From CAVRZY01 sp963725415 (GTDB taxonomy: Bacteria > Acidobacteriota > Terriglobia > Bryobacterales > Bryobacteraceae): a stretch of DNA of 54,938 nucleotides. The stretch covers positions 1 to 54,938 of the forward strand of contig CAVRZY010000298.1 in the NCBI GenBank assembly GCA_963725415.1, read 5' to 3'. Below the pieces are notes generated by a model. It was given only the letters and a program-made list of their open reading frames with translations, made no database searches and was not told the origin of the DNA. Positions 35,065-44,210 of the stretch are shown here, piece by piece; positions within the stretch are counted from its first letter, which is position 1; each line of letters opens with the position of its first letter. The position numbers and the translations under genes were made by a program.

Positions 35065-37044
35065 GTGGCCAGGTCCGGCAGCCGACAGAACGCCACGGGG
35101 CGCCTGGAGATGCACCGGGACGGCTACGGTTTCCTGATTCCCGACCAGGCCATCGAGGGCGTTCGCGGCGACATTTTCATCCCGCCCGATTCGGCGCAGC
35201 AGGCCATGCACGGCGATCGGGTGGTGGTGCGGATCGCGCAGCTCGGCCCGGACGGCCGGGCGGAGGGGGAAATCCTCGAGGTTGTCCGGCGGGCGCACCC
35301 GACCATAGTAGGCGAATTCCGCATCGGGCGGCGGGGCCACTTCGTCATCCCGCACGATCAGCGCATCCCACAGCGGATCGACATCCCTGAGGGCATGGAA
35401 ATCCCCCGGCGGAGCGGTGGCGGGGACCGCGCCGGGGTCCGGCCGGTCGAGATCTCGGATGTCGCGGACTTGGACGGGATGATCGTCAACGTGGAAGTGC
35501 TCGAGTACCCCTCGCGTGACGGGAATGCCGTTGGGCGCGTGGTTGAAATCCTCGGCTACCCGGACGATTTCGGGGTAGACGTCGAGATCATCATCCGCAA
35601 GCATCACCTGCCGCACCGCTTTCCGCCCGAGGTCATCGAGCAGGCGGAGAGCTTCTCGGCTACCATCCGAGCCGACGAGCTGGCCGGGCGCACGGATTTT
35701 CGCGGTATGGACGTGGCGACCATCGACCCGGAGAACGCGCGGGATTTCGACGACGCGGTGTGGGTGGATCGGACGCCGAGGGGGAACTACCTACTGCACG
35801 TGCATATCGCCGACGTCAGCCATTACGTGCGCCCCGGAACGCCGATCGATGCCGAGGCCCGGCTGCGCGGCACCAGCGCGTATTTCCCGGACCGCGCCAT
35901 CCCCATGCTGCCGCTTCAGCTTTCCACCGAGCTTTGCTCGCTGAAGCCCAAAGTGGACCGGCTGGTGGTTTCGGTGCTGCTGGAAATCGACCATCGCGGC
36001 GACGTGGTCTCGCAGGAGTTCGTGCGCGGGGTGATCCGCAGCGCCGAGCGCATGACGTATGCCAACGTCCACCTGCTGCTGGAGGGCGACCCGGGACAGC
36101 GCGAGCGCTACGCCAACCTGGCGGACCGGTTTGCGCTCATGCGGGAGCTGGCGCTGCTGTTGAACCGCAAGCGGATGCGCCGGGGCTCGATCGATTTCGA
36201 CCTGCCCGAGCCGCTGATCGAGTTCGACGAGTGGGGCGAGATGACCGGCATCACGCGCGCGCCGCGCAACATCGCCCACCGCATCATCGAGGAGTTCATG
36301 CTGGCGGCCAACGAGGCCGTGGCCTCGCACCTCGAGCAGTCTGGCGCCCCGTCCATTTATCGCGTGCATGAACCGCCGAACCCGCAGCGCGTGCTCGAAT
36401 TCGAGGAGATCGCCGCGCACTTCGGGTATTCGCTGGGAGTGCGCGACATTGCGGCGCTCTCCTCGCGCAATTATCAGAAGCTGGTCAGCCAGATCGAGGG
36501 CAAGCCGGAGGAGCGCATTCTGAACTACTTGATGCTGCGCTCGCTCAAGCAGGCGCGCTACAGCGCCGAAAACGTCGGGCACTTCGCGCTGGCCGCGAAG
36601 ACCTATACGCACTTCACCTCGCCCATCCGGCGATACCCGGACCTGATCGTGCACCGGGTTTTGGCAGGACAGGCCCAGGGCCTGCCGGTGCGGGATATTG
36701 CGGAAGAATGCTCTCAATCGGAGCGGCGCGCTGCGGAGGCCGAGCGGGAGCTGGTGGAGTGGAAGAAGGTGAAGTTCATGGCCGAGCGCCTGGGCGACGA
36801 GTTCAAAGCCCTGATTATCACCACCGCGAAGTTCGGCTTCTTCGTTGAGCTGGAGGACCTGTTCGTGGAAGGGTTGGTACCGATCGAGACGCTGCCGGGC
36901 GACCGCTATGGATACCACGAGAACACGCGTAAGATCGCTGGCCAGCGCACGCGCCGCGAGTTCTCGATCGGCGACGAAGTGCGGGTCCGGCTGGACCGCG
37001 TGGATGCGGTGGAACGCAAGCTCCAGTTCTCGCTGACGAGCTGA
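35065..37044 (+). CDS. rnr: Ribonuclease R (RNB family) lacking the N-terminal HTH domain
   Basis: A 659-residue 3'-5' exoribonuclease that degrades structured RNA. From GTG 35065 the protein enters directly into the cold-shock domain (GRLEMHRDGYGFLIPD). The RNB catalytic block carries IDPENARDFDDAVWV near residue 225 with the metal-binding aspartates, HVHIADVSHYVRPG, FPDRAIPMLPLQLSTELCSL and HFTSPIRRYPDLIVHR. An S1 domain closes the protein (KFGFFVELEDLFVEGLVPIE). E. coli RNase R is about 150 residues longer, with a helix-turn-helix in front and a basic tail behind; both are absent. Confidence 0.93.
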   Translation: MARSGSRQNATGRLEMHRDGYGFLIPDQAIEGVRGDIFIPPDSAQQAMHGDRVVVRIAQLGPDGRAEGEILEVVRRAHPTIVGEFRIGRRGHFVIPHDQRIPQRIDIPEGMEIPRRSGGGDRAGVRPVEISDVADLDGMIVNVEVLEYPSRDGNAVGRVVEILGYPDDFGVDVEIIIRKHHLPHRFPPEVIEQAESFSATIRADELAGRTDFRGMDVATIDPENARDFDDAVWVDRTPRGNYLLHVHIADVSHYVRPGTPIDAEARLRGTSAYFPDRAIPMLPLQLSTELCSLKPKVDRLVVSVLLEIDHRGDVVSQEFVRGVIRSAERMTYANVHLLLEGDPGQRERYANLADRFALMRELALLLNRKRMRRGSIDFDLPEPLIEFDEWGEMTGITRAPRNIAHRIIEEFMLAANEAVASHLEQSGAPSIYRVHEPPNPQRVLEFEEIAAHFGYSLGVRDIAALSSRNYQKLVSQIEGKPEERILNYLMLRSLKQARYSAENVGHFALAAKTYTHFTSPIRRYPDLIVHRVLAGQAQGLPVRDIAEECSQSERRAAEAERELVEWKKVKFMAERLGDEFKALIITTAKFGFFVELEDLFVEGLVPIETLPGDRYGYHENTRKIAGQRTRREFSIGDEVRVRLDRVDAVERKLQFSLTS

Positions 37045-37070
37045 TTGGCGGCGCGGGCGTTGTATATAAT
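37043..37070 (+). promoter_or_regulatory. Candidate promoter of the aminotransferase operon
   Basis: TATAAT at 37065-37070 is a perfect -10, with GATTGG at 37043-37048 as a weak -35 (16-base spacer). The start site would fall about 6 bases before ATG 37083, so the message would be nearly leaderless. Confidence 0.45.
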
Positions 37071-37082
37071 CGAACACAGTCT

Positions 37083-38339
37083 ATGAGCCTCGACTTTTCG
37101 GAAAAGCTGGCCCTGCACGGGGGCCCAAAAGCCAAGCGGACGCCGTTCCCGCGGCGGAAGCGGCACAGCGACCTGGAGAAGCGGTATCTCGGGGAAGTGA
37201 TCGATTCCGACGTGCTGTTCTATTTCCTGGGCGCCAAGGTGCGCGAGTTGGAGAAGCGGTTCGCGGCCCTTTATGGGAGGAAGCATTGCATCGCCTGTTC
37301 GAGCGGCACGGCGGCGGTGCACATTGCCGTCTGCACGCTGGAGCTTCCGCCCGGCTCGGAAGTGGTCACCTCGGCGATCACCGACATGGGTACGCTGACA
37401 GGGATCCTGTACCAGGGGCTGGTTCCCGTCTTCGCCGACGTGGAGCCCGATACGCTGAACCTCGATCCGGCCTGGGTGCGCCGCCTGATTACTCGGCAGA
37501 CACGGGCCATCGTGGCAGTCCATCACAGCGGGCTGGCGGCGGACATGGACGCGCTTCTGGCTATCGGCCGCGAATTTGGCATCCCGGTCGTGGAGGATTG
37601 CGCGCAGGCTTGCGGAACCGAGTACAAGAGCCGGCTGGCGGGCACGATGACCGCGATCAGCGCCTTCTCGCTGAACCATTTCAAGCACATCACCTGCGGC
37701 TCCGGCGGAATGGTGCTCACCAACGATGACCGGCTACGCTATCTGGCGACGCTCTATCTGGACAAGTGCTACCAGCGGGAGGAAGGGAAGCGCAACCCGT
37801 TCTTCCTGGCGCCCAACTACCAGATGACGGAGCTGCAAGGCGCGGTGGCGCTGGCGCAGCTCGATCGGCTGCGGGAAATCACGGAGGCTCGCAACCGGCT
37901 GGGGACGCGGCTCAACGGTCTGCTGTCGGAGCTCCCGGGCGTATCCCCGCAGGCAGTGCCGCAAGGCTCCAAGCACAGTTACTTCCTGTACCTGTTCAAG
38001 CTCGATCCGGAGGGACTGGGCTCGACGGCGCGCGAGTTCTCGGAAGCGCTGAATGCGGAAGGCGTACCGAACAAGGACCACCTGATCACCGGTGGGCGCC
38101 CGGTCTATTTGTACGATATTTTCCAGAACCGTTCCGCGTTTCCGGGCAGTCACTATCCGTTCGATCTCGGGGCCGGGCGGGTCTACCGGCAGGGCGATTG
38201 CCCGGTGGCCGAGGAGGCCTTCGAGCGGTGGATCACCATGGACCTTTTCGAGCACTATACCCAGACGGACATCGAGGAGATCGCTTTCGGAATCGGCAAA
38301 GTGGCATACTATTTCTCACGAGTGAGGGTACATGCCTGA
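37083..38339 (+). CDS. DegT/DnrJ/EryC1/StrS-family aminotransferase
   Basis: A 418-residue PLP enzyme that normally aminates keto-sugars. KLALHGGPKAKRTPFPRR is the usual family beginning, ALYGRKHCIACSSGTAAVHIA forms the cofactor phosphate site, EDCAQACGTEYKSR contains the ring-stacking Asp, and the PLP-binding Lys is in FSLNHFKHITCGSGG near residue 203. The following gene overlaps its end by 8 bases. Sugar-nucleotide substrates are typical, but no NDP-sugar genes are next to it, so its product is open. Confidence 0.88.
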   Translation: MSLDFSEKLALHGGPKAKRTPFPRRKRHSDLEKRYLGEVIDSDVLFYFLGAKVRELEKRFAALYGRKHCIACSSGTAAVHIAVCTLELPPGSEVVTSAITDMGTLTGILYQGLVPVFADVEPDTLNLDPAWVRRLITRQTRAIVAVHHSGLAADMDALLAIGREFGIPVVEDCAQACGTEYKSRLAGTMTAISAFSLNHFKHITCGSGGMVLTNDDRLRYLATLYLDKCYQREEGKRNPFFLAPNYQMTELQGAVALAQLDRLREITEARNRLGTRLNGLLSELPGVSPQAVPQGSKHSYFLYLFKLDPEGLGSTAREFSEALNAEGVPNKDHLITGGRPVYLYDIFQNRSAFPGSHYPFDLGAGRVYRQGDCPVAEEAFERWITMDLFEHYTQTDIEEIAFGIGKVAYYFSRVRVHA

Positions 38340-38823
38340 TCAGCAGGCAGGGCGGCCCAGTTGGGATGAATACTTCATGGATCTGACGCAGGAAGTGGCC
38401 AAGCGCGCCACCTGCGATCGGGGCCGCAGCGGATGCATCGTGGTCAAGGAAAAGCGCATTGTGGCTACGGGCTACGTCGGCTCGCCGCCGGGCCTGCCGC
38501 ATTGCGACGAGGCCGGGCACCTGCTAAAGAAAGTGGTGGACGAGGACGGCACGATCCGCCAACATTGCGTCAGGACCACGCACGCCGAGCAGAACGCCAT
38601 CTGCCAGGCCGCCAAGTACGGCATCCCGCTCGAGGGGACGACTCTCTACTGTAGGATGGAGCCTTGCCGCGTCTGCGCCATGCTGATCATCAGCGTGGGC
38701 ATCAAGCGCGTGGTGGCACAGAAGCGCTATCACGCCGCCCAGGAAACACGCGACATGTTCCGGGACGCCGGCGTCGAGTTAGTGGTGCTGGAAGACACCG
38801 TTGAGGACTATAGCGATCAGTAG
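38332..38823 (+). CDS. Deoxycytidylate-deaminase-family protein (ComEB-like)
   Basis: A 163-residue zinc deaminase. WDEYFMDLTQEVAKRATCDRG is the usual dCMP-deaminase beginning; HAEQNAICQAAKYG at about residue 83 gives the zinc His and catalytic Glu; and EPCRVCAMLIISVGIKRVV supplies the two zinc Cys. dCMP deaminase makes dUMP for thymidylate synthesis. It overlaps the aminotransferase gene by 8 bases, unusual company for a nucleotide enzyme, so another deaminated substrate is possible. Confidence 0.88.
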   Translation: MPDQQAGRPSWDEYFMDLTQEVAKRATCDRGRSGCIVVKEKRIVATGYVGSPPGLPHCDEAGHLLKKVVDEDGTIRQHCVRTTHAEQNAICQAAKYGIPLEGTTLYCRMEPCRVCAMLIISVGIKRVVAQKRYHAAQETRDMFRDAGVELVVLEDTVEDYSDQ

Positions 38824-38828
38824 CCCCC

Positions 38829-40421
38829 ATGCTGCCGCCAGTGATATCCCGGCTGCTTAAGAGCTGGGCAGCCCCGGCTTCAATCGTATTACTGGGGCTG
38901 GCCCTGCGTCTCTATCGCCTCGACCATCAGAGCGTGTGGTCCGACGAGGTGCTATCCATCACGACGAGCTCGTGGCCCTTGAGCGAGATCACCGCCCGGC
39001 TGGTCTCAGCATTTACGCCCTATCCTCCGCTGCACTTCTACCTCCTGCACTCCTGGTTTGCGGTCTTCGGCTATGGCGCTTTAGAGGCCCGGATGCTTTC
39101 GACCGTGTTCGGCAGCTTGTCTGTTTTCATGACCTTTCTGCTGGCCAGGTACTTGTTCGGCCGGCAAACCGGGCTTCTCGCAGCGCTGTTACTGGCTGTG
39201 TCGCAGCTCGGCATCATATACTCGCAGGAGGCGCGCGCTTACTCCCAGCTTCTGTTCTTTGCCTTGACTTCCACGTACTTTTTCATAGGGGCGCTCCGCG
39301 AGAGCAGCGCTTGGCGATGGTGGTGTTTCGTCGCCTCCACGGTGGCCTTGATCTACACCCACTACTACGGCGTGTTCGTGCTTGCCTGTCTGCTTGCGTT
39401 TACGCTGGCGTTCAGGAAGCGATACGCGATTCCTCGCGTCTGGTGGGTAGCAGGTTTCCTGGTGCTGCTGGTTTGTTATGCGCCCTGGCTGTTGACTGGA
39501 GCGGTCCAAGGGGCGGCCGAGACCCGCTTTGCGTGGCCGGCTGCCCAGAAATCCTCGATGTCAGTGCACTGGTCTTCCTTCTTCAGCGCAGTGAATTGGT
39601 TCAACAACGGCAAGTTGTTTGGAGTAAACGAGCCTTCGCCCTGGTGGACTTTTTTGGCGGGCGGGCTGTTGTTCACCTTGCCAGGATTTTTTGCTCTGAA
39701 GCCTTTCTTTGGCGACTCGCCAGGCCGCGCCAAAGGTAAGGACCACCTAGAGGCCTTGGTGCTGGTGAATCTCCTGTGGGTTGTGCCGGCGCTTCTTGTG
39801 CTGGCGGCGGGCGCGGTCAGAGATGTATACAATGTGCGGTACTTGGCACATTGCTGTGCTCCGTACTATATGATGGTGGCGTGCGGGATTGCCAGCATTA
39901 GCTCACCGATGCTTCGCCGGTCCGTGGTGGTCTTCGTGTTGATTTACAGTATGGTTTCATTGCGGGCCGTCTACTTTATCCCTTACAAGGAGAATAACCG
40001 GGACGCGCTGGCGTACTTGGTGGCGAACTACAGGGACGGGGATTGCTGCATTTTCCAGCCTGAATCGCCCTCGCTGTACTGGCATGTCTATCATCGGGAC
40101 CACCCGGGTGTGAAGGTCGTGGACTTCGATACTCCTTTATCCGGGGAGACGGGATGTGAGAGGGTATGGCTGGTCTGGGATGGCACCTGGTGGAAGAATG
40201 TGGGATCTTCTCCACGGTCCGGCGGCGGGCGTCAGGCGCAGGGTACGAGGAGCGTCACAGAGGCGAAGCGGCTGTTGGAAGAGAGCTATTCCCGGATTGA
40301 CCAGCAGCAGTACTATCGGGCGGAAGTGACCCTCTATGAGCGCTGCCTTCAGCCTTCGCGTGTGACCTCGAAGCCCATTAGGCGGCCCATCTGCTCGATG
40401 GGCTGGAGGTACTCGCCGTAG
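38829..40421 (+). CDS. GT39/GT83-like membrane glycosyltransferase
   Basis: A 530-residue polytopic protein. The first luminal loop contains VWSDEVLSI, the acidic pair of the PMT/ArnT superfamily that catalyses lipid-linked sugar transfer. A second loop motif SQEARAYSQLLFFAL is also typical. About 11-12 membrane segments reach to residue ~385, followed by a soluble domain (DALAYLVANYRDGDCCIFQPE). It starts 6 bases after the deaminase stop. Its last 73 bases overlap, in antisense, the 3' end of the gene at 40349-41746; the final ~25 residues are low in family-like features, so the natural end may be earlier. Confidence 0.85.
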   Translation: MLPPVISRLLKSWAAPASIVLLGLALRLYRLDHQSVWSDEVLSITTSSWPLSEITARLVSAFTPYPPLHFYLLHSWFAVFGYGALEARMLSTVFGSLSVFMTFLLARYLFGRQTGLLAALLLAVSQLGIIYSQEARAYSQLLFFALTSTYFFIGALRESSAWRWWCFVASTVALIYTHYYGVFVLACLLAFTLAFRKRYAIPRVWWVAGFLVLLVCYAPWLLTGAVQGAAETRFAWPAAQKSSMSVHWSSFFSAVNWFNNGKLFGVNEPSPWWTFLAGGLLFTLPGFFALKPFFGDSPGRAKGKDHLEALVLVNLLWVVPALLVLAAGAVRDVYNVRYLAHCCAPYYMMVACGIASISSPMLRRSVVVFVLIYSMVSLRAVYFIPYKENNRDALAYLVANYRDGDCCIFQPESPSLYWHVYHRDHPGVKVVDFDTPLSGETGCERVWLVWDGTWWKNVGSSPRSGGGRQAQGTRSVTEAKRLLEESYSRIDQQQYYRAEVTLYERCLQPSRVTSKPIRRPICSMGWRYSP

Positions 40422-41746
40422 ACCACCACGCGGTGCAGGGCGCCGGTGAAGCCCTCCAGTATTTTGCGCGCGTTGGCGACGCGGGTGCGGAACTTGGTAC
40501 GGCAGCCGCGGTCGATGTCCACGTTGCCGATGACCTCGCCGGTGGAGATGGCGAATTTCTTGGGGTTAAGAAACTTGCCCACGGTGACCGTGTCACCGAG
40601 CGGCACCAGGACCTGGAGCGAGACGCCCTTGTTGTCCTCCATGTGGGAGCGGATGATGTAGGGCGAGCCGGGGCCACCGATGCCCTGCAGCGCGGTCGCC
40701 GACACGCAGTGCGCGTGGATGATTTCGTTGCGGCTGGTGTCGAAGACCGGGTCGGAGACGAAGCCGGGCTTGCCGGTGTAGGCGGTCATCAGGATCTGCG
40801 TGATGGTGGAGGCCAGATCGCCCTCGCAAACGCCATAGAAGCCCTGGTCGTTCAGCTTGGACCAGGCCACGCAGGGGTAGGCGGGCAGATCGCCGCGGCG
40901 GAATCCGCCCAGGCAGTCGATGGTGATGGCGTTGGCCTTTTCCTGCTTGAGCAGGTTGACCATGGCGAGATAGAAGCGCAGCGCATCGGTGATATCACGG
41001 GGCGAAGGCTCGATCACGCGGAGGGCGCCGCGCGTGAACTCCTGGGCGGCTTTCTGCGCCTGGGCGGCGTCCACGGCGTTGTAAGCCGCTTTCACCGTCT
41101 CATAACTGGGGAAGGCGATGGCGGTACCGAACTGCGTGGTGAAAGCCGCCGCGAGCTGGCTACGGTCGGCGCCGGGCGCCACCACCAGCACCTTGCTGGC
41201 GCGCAGATGGTGGATGGCGCGGAAGATGCGCATGTAGGGATCGAGATCGCCGTAGTTGCTGCTGACGATGAGATCGGCCTTCTTGCCGCTCTGCGCCCAG
41301 CCAGCCACGTCCACGTAGGACCAGCCGGAGTAAGGGCGCGAGAACAGCAGCGTGGGCGCCTGGATCTCGCGCAGCGCGCGCAGCATGCCGCTGGTGCCTG
41401 AGGTCAAGTCGATGATGAGCACCGCATCGACGTCGGGGAGGCTTTTCACGCAAGCCTGGGCGTCCTCGACCGTGCGCAGCAGCTCGCCTCCCACGAAGCG
41501 GACTGCGCCGGGGTGCTTGCGCTCCAGCTCGGCGATGTTGGATTCGACCTCGGCCATCTCCGCTTTGACGTCCAGGGTGGGTTTGGGCCAGGTGGGCTGC
41601 GGAACCCCCAGATAGACTTTCTTGACGATGGCTGGGCCGGACCAGGGCGCCGGCCCCGTCTCTTGCGCGGCTGAAAGCGTGGCCGGCAGGCTACTGAGCG
41701 ACAGGCCGAATTCACGGCGGGTTACGGAGAACGGATTATTGGACAT
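40349..41746 (-). CDS. Tat-exported L-fucose/L-arabinose-isomerase-like protein
   Basis: A 465-residue protein. SVTRREFGLSLSSLPATLSA is a twin-arginine-like signal. The body has the FucI/AraA fold: an N-terminal Rossmann-like part (VDAVLIIDLTSGTSGMLRAL, ADLIVSSNYGDLDPYMRIF) and a C-terminal part with the block CVAWSKLNDQGFYGVCEGDLAS and the metal-site-like EIIHAHCVSATALQGIGG. True isomerases are cytoplasmic; a Tat-exported version is unusual and its activity is unknown. It is divergent from the Tat-exported enolase-family gene, with 32 bases between the starts, suggesting a shared sugar pathway. Confidence 0.7.
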   Translation of the reverse strand: MSNNPFSVTRREFGLSLSSLPATLSAAQETGPAPWSGPAIVKKVYLGVPQPTWPKPTLDVKAEMAEVESNIAELERKHPGAVRFVGGELLRTVEDAQACVKSLPDVDAVLIIDLTSGTSGMLRALREIQAPTLLFSRPYSGWSYVDVAGWAQSGKKADLIVSSNYGDLDPYMRIFRAIHHLRASKVLVVAPGADRSQLAAAFTTQFGTAIAFPSYETVKAAYNAVDAAQAQKAAQEFTRGALRVIEPSPRDITDALRFYLAMVNLLKQEKANAITIDCLGGFRRGDLPAYPCVAWSKLNDQGFYGVCEGDLASTITQILMTAYTGKPGFVSDPVFDTSRNEIIHAHCVSATALQGIGGPGSPYIIRSHMEDNKGVSLQVLVPLGDTVTVGKFLNPKKFAISTGEVIGNVDIDRGCRTKFRTRVANARKILEGFTGALHRVVVYGEYLQPIEQMGRLMGFEVTREG

Positions 41747-41778
41747 GACTCCGAAATTATACGTGATATTCTTGCCTC

Positions 41779-43050
41779 ATGAAATGGACACGGAGAGACC
41801 TGCTCAAAGCGGCGCTGGCGCTGCCCGCCGGTTCCTGGCTGGCCCGCTATGAGGCTCTGGCGGCGCCGCTCAAAAACGAAGTCAAGATCACCGACATCAA
41901 GGCCATGCAGTTGCGCCACAATGGCGGCGACTGCCTGATCAAGATCGAGACCGATGCGGGGCTGGTGGGCTACGGCGAGGCCGGCTGCACCGGCCCGATG
42001 GCCCGGGCGCGGATCCAGACGATGCGGCGGTTGCTGATCGGTCAGGACCCGCTGGAGATCGAGCGGCACTTCCACAACATGACCAGCCTGACCCACACCT
42101 ACATCGCGCACATCCCGACCATCAGCGGCATCGATATCGCGTTGTGGGACCTGGCGGAGAAGATCATCGGCCTGCCGATCTCGAAGCTGATGGGCGGGCC
42201 GTTCCGGGACAAGGTGCGCCTGTACACGGATGACCAGCCGAAGGACTTTCTGGACAAGGCCGTGGTCCGGGACTTCGCGCAGAAGAACAAGGCGCACCCC
42301 TACGGCTGGAAGATCGTCAAAGTGATGTTCCATCATGCCCTGATCGATGCGGAGCGGCGGCGGCCGCAGGGCGGGCGGACGCTGAACACCTTGCGGCACT
42401 CGATGCTGACCAGCGCGGAAATCAGGCGGATCGGGCAGGGCTTTGCCAACCTGCGCGAGGCCTTCGGAGAGGAAATGGATATCGTGGTGCACTGCCTGAA
42501 CGAGTACGACCTGCCCAGCGCAGTGGGCATCGCGCAGGCCACGGCGCCGATGCGGCCGCTGTGGTTCGAAGATCCGCTGCCGGCGCCTTACTCCGAGAGT
42601 TGGCTGGCCCTGAAGCGGCAATCGCCGGTGAAGATTCTGACCGGCGAGAAGCTGGAGATGCCCAAGCAGTTCCTGCCCTTCCTGCAAAACGAGGCGCTGG
42701 ACATCATCCAGCCGGACCTGGCTTATGCGGGCGGGATCACGGGGTGCAGGAAGATCGCCGATCTGGCCGCGCTCTACCAGGTGCCCATGAACCTGCACAA
42801 CTACGGGACGCTGGTGCTGGCGATGGCCTCGGTGCATTTCGCGGCGTCGGTGTTCGATTTCTTCGCGCTGGAGTGCTTCTTCGGGAAGCCCAAGATGGAA
42901 GACCAGATGGTGGAGCCAATGGCAGCCTCCAAGTTGCCGGCCATTGCGGATAGCCACGTCGAGGTTCCCAAGACCCCGGGGCTGAGCTTCGAGCTCGACG
43001 AGGACGCGCTGCGCGGCGATCTGGCGCCGGGCGAGACCTGGTGGGGGTGA
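41779..43050 (+). CDS. Tat-exported mandelate racemase / muconate lactonizing enzyme-type protein
   Basis: A 423-residue enolase-superfamily protein with the Tat signal KWTRRDLLKAALALPAGSW. The capping domain begins VKITDIKAMQLRH; barrel residues are Lys in WKIVKVMFHHA, metal-ligand positions in DIVVHCLNEYD, PLWFEDPLPAPYSE and KILTGEKLEMPKQ, and catalytic His in MNLHNYGTLVLAMA. In this set the first ligand region has Asn/Cys where the usual Asp would stand, so substitution there should be checked. It may dehydrate or epimerise an acid sugar in the periplasm. The pairing with the divergent isomerase-like gene is inferred from closeness and shared export route. Confidence 0.82.
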   Translation: MKWTRRDLLKAALALPAGSWLARYEALAAPLKNEVKITDIKAMQLRHNGGDCLIKIETDAGLVGYGEAGCTGPMARARIQTMRRLLIGQDPLEIERHFHNMTSLTHTYIAHIPTISGIDIALWDLAEKIIGLPISKLMGGPFRDKVRLYTDDQPKDFLDKAVVRDFAQKNKAHPYGWKIVKVMFHHALIDAERRRPQGGRTLNTLRHSMLTSAEIRRIGQGFANLREAFGEEMDIVVHCLNEYDLPSAVGIAQATAPMRPLWFEDPLPAPYSESWLALKRQSPVKILTGEKLEMPKQFLPFLQNEALDIIQPDLAYAGGITGCRKIADLAALYQVPMNLHNYGTLVLAMASVHFAASVFDFFALECFFGKPKMEDQMVEPMAASKLPAIADSHVEVPKTPGLSFELDEDALRGDLAPGETWWG

Positions 43051-43077
43051 GTCTCGCTAGCTGTCGGCTTATCGGCG

Positions 43078-43596
43078 CTAGGCGAAGGCGCCAGCGAGCA
43101 GCCCCGCGGCGGCCGAGCCGGCGATGATCCAGAGAATGTCCACGCGGGAGGCGACCAGCAGCAGGAAACTGGCTAGCGCGATGGCGACAGCCAGCAAGCC
43201 CGTGAGGGCGTCACGAGCCAGGGGGACCGTGGAGGCGGCGATCAGGCCGGCGGCGGCGAGCGTGACGGCTTGGATGGAACTACGCACGGCGGGCCGCTCG
43301 ACGCGTGAGCCGAGATAGCGCAGCATAGGGATAATCAGGAAGGCGGGAGTGACCATGGCCAGCCAGCCCGCCACCGCGCCGGGGACGCCGGCCACGAAAT
43401 AGCCCACGCAGACCAGATACAGACCGTAGGGGCCAGGACCGGTGCGTGCGGCCACCAGCGCGGCATTCAGTTCCCGGTCTGTGAGCACCTTGTGCCGCAC
43501 CACCAGGTCAGTCCGGACCATGGGCAACGAGGTCAGGCCGCTGAAAGAGGTCAGCGTGGCTTTGAGCAGCAACAGGTAAAGGAGCAGCACGTTCAT
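43078..43596 (-). CDS. chrA: Chromate transporter, C-terminal half protein
   Basis: A 172-residue membrane protein corresponding to the second half of a long ChrA. The half starts MNVLLLYLLLLKATLTSFSGLTSLP, with the FSG-x-x-SLP motif, and contains PGPYGLYLVCVGYFVAGVPGA. The CHR superfamily often occurs as two ~190-residue genes whose products form the antiporter. It follows its partner by one base. Substrates other than chromate are possible. Confidence 0.85.
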   Translation of the reverse strand: MNVLLLYLLLLKATLTSFSGLTSLPMVRTDLVVRHKVLTDRELNAALVAARTGPGPYGLYLVCVGYFVAGVPGAVAGWLAMVTPAFLIIPMLRYLGSRVERPAVRSSIQAVTLAAAGLIAASTVPLARDALTGLLAVAIALASFLLLVASRVDILWIIAGSAAAGLLAGAFA

Positions 43597-43597
43597 A

Positions 43598-44170
43598 TCA
43601 GTCCGTGGCAGGCTGGGTGGGGCCGCGCCAGAAGAAACCGAGCAGGGCCGCCAGCGCCAGCACCTGGATAGGAGGGACCGAGAAGACCAGGGAAAGAAGC
43701 GCAGAGCCGGCGAATAACACCAGGGTGCGCAGGATCTGTCTGCCGCTCACATGCAGCCGGACTAAATCCCAAGCGGTAGCGGACATCATGCCGACGGCCG
43801 CGGCCAGCATTCCCGAGATGGTCCCGCGGGCCAGTGGGTTGTCCTTGAGAATCTGGTAGGCGTAGGTGAGCCAGACCGCCAAGATAGAGGAGGGGACGGT
43901 GACGGCCAGCACGGCCGCCACCGCCGCGCGCCATCCGCGCAGGTACCAGGCCACGGCCGCGCAGAAGGCCAGCACATTGGTGCCCGGGGTGAGGCGGGCC
44001 AGAGCGTAGGAGAGGCCGTATTTCTCGGGCGCCAGCCAGCCTCGGCGGCCCACCAGCTCGCGTTCCAGGGCCGCCATGGTAGGGTCGCCGCCGCCCAGGG
44101 TCAGGTTGCCGATGCGCAGGAAAATCAGCGCCAGCCGCGCTAACGAAAAAGAATTGAGCGATTGAATCAT
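43598..44170 (-). CDS. chrA: Chromate transporter, N-terminal half protein
   Basis: A 190-residue membrane protein equal to the first ChrA half: LIFLRIGNLTLGGGDPTMAALERELV, then ARLTPGTNVLAFCAAVAWYLRG with the TPG motif. The start codons (MIQSLNSF) come from a copy of the 15-bp repeat found at 44211-44286, in inverted orientation, so the beginning of the gene was shaped by the repeat. ATG 44170 is otherwise well placed. Confidence 0.85.
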   Translation of the reverse strand: MIQSLNSFSLARLALIFLRIGNLTLGGGDPTMAALERELVGRRGWLAPEKYGLSYALARLTPGTNVLAFCAAVAWYLRGWRAAVAAVLAVTVPSSILAVWLTYAYQILKDNPLARGTISGMLAAAVGMMSATAWDLVRLHVSGRQILRTLVLFAGSALLSLVFSVPPIQVLALAALLGFFWRGPTQPATD

Positions 44171-44210
44171 TGAAGAATTGAGTCCTTGCCTGGGCTGGAT
44201 CGGCGACCGT

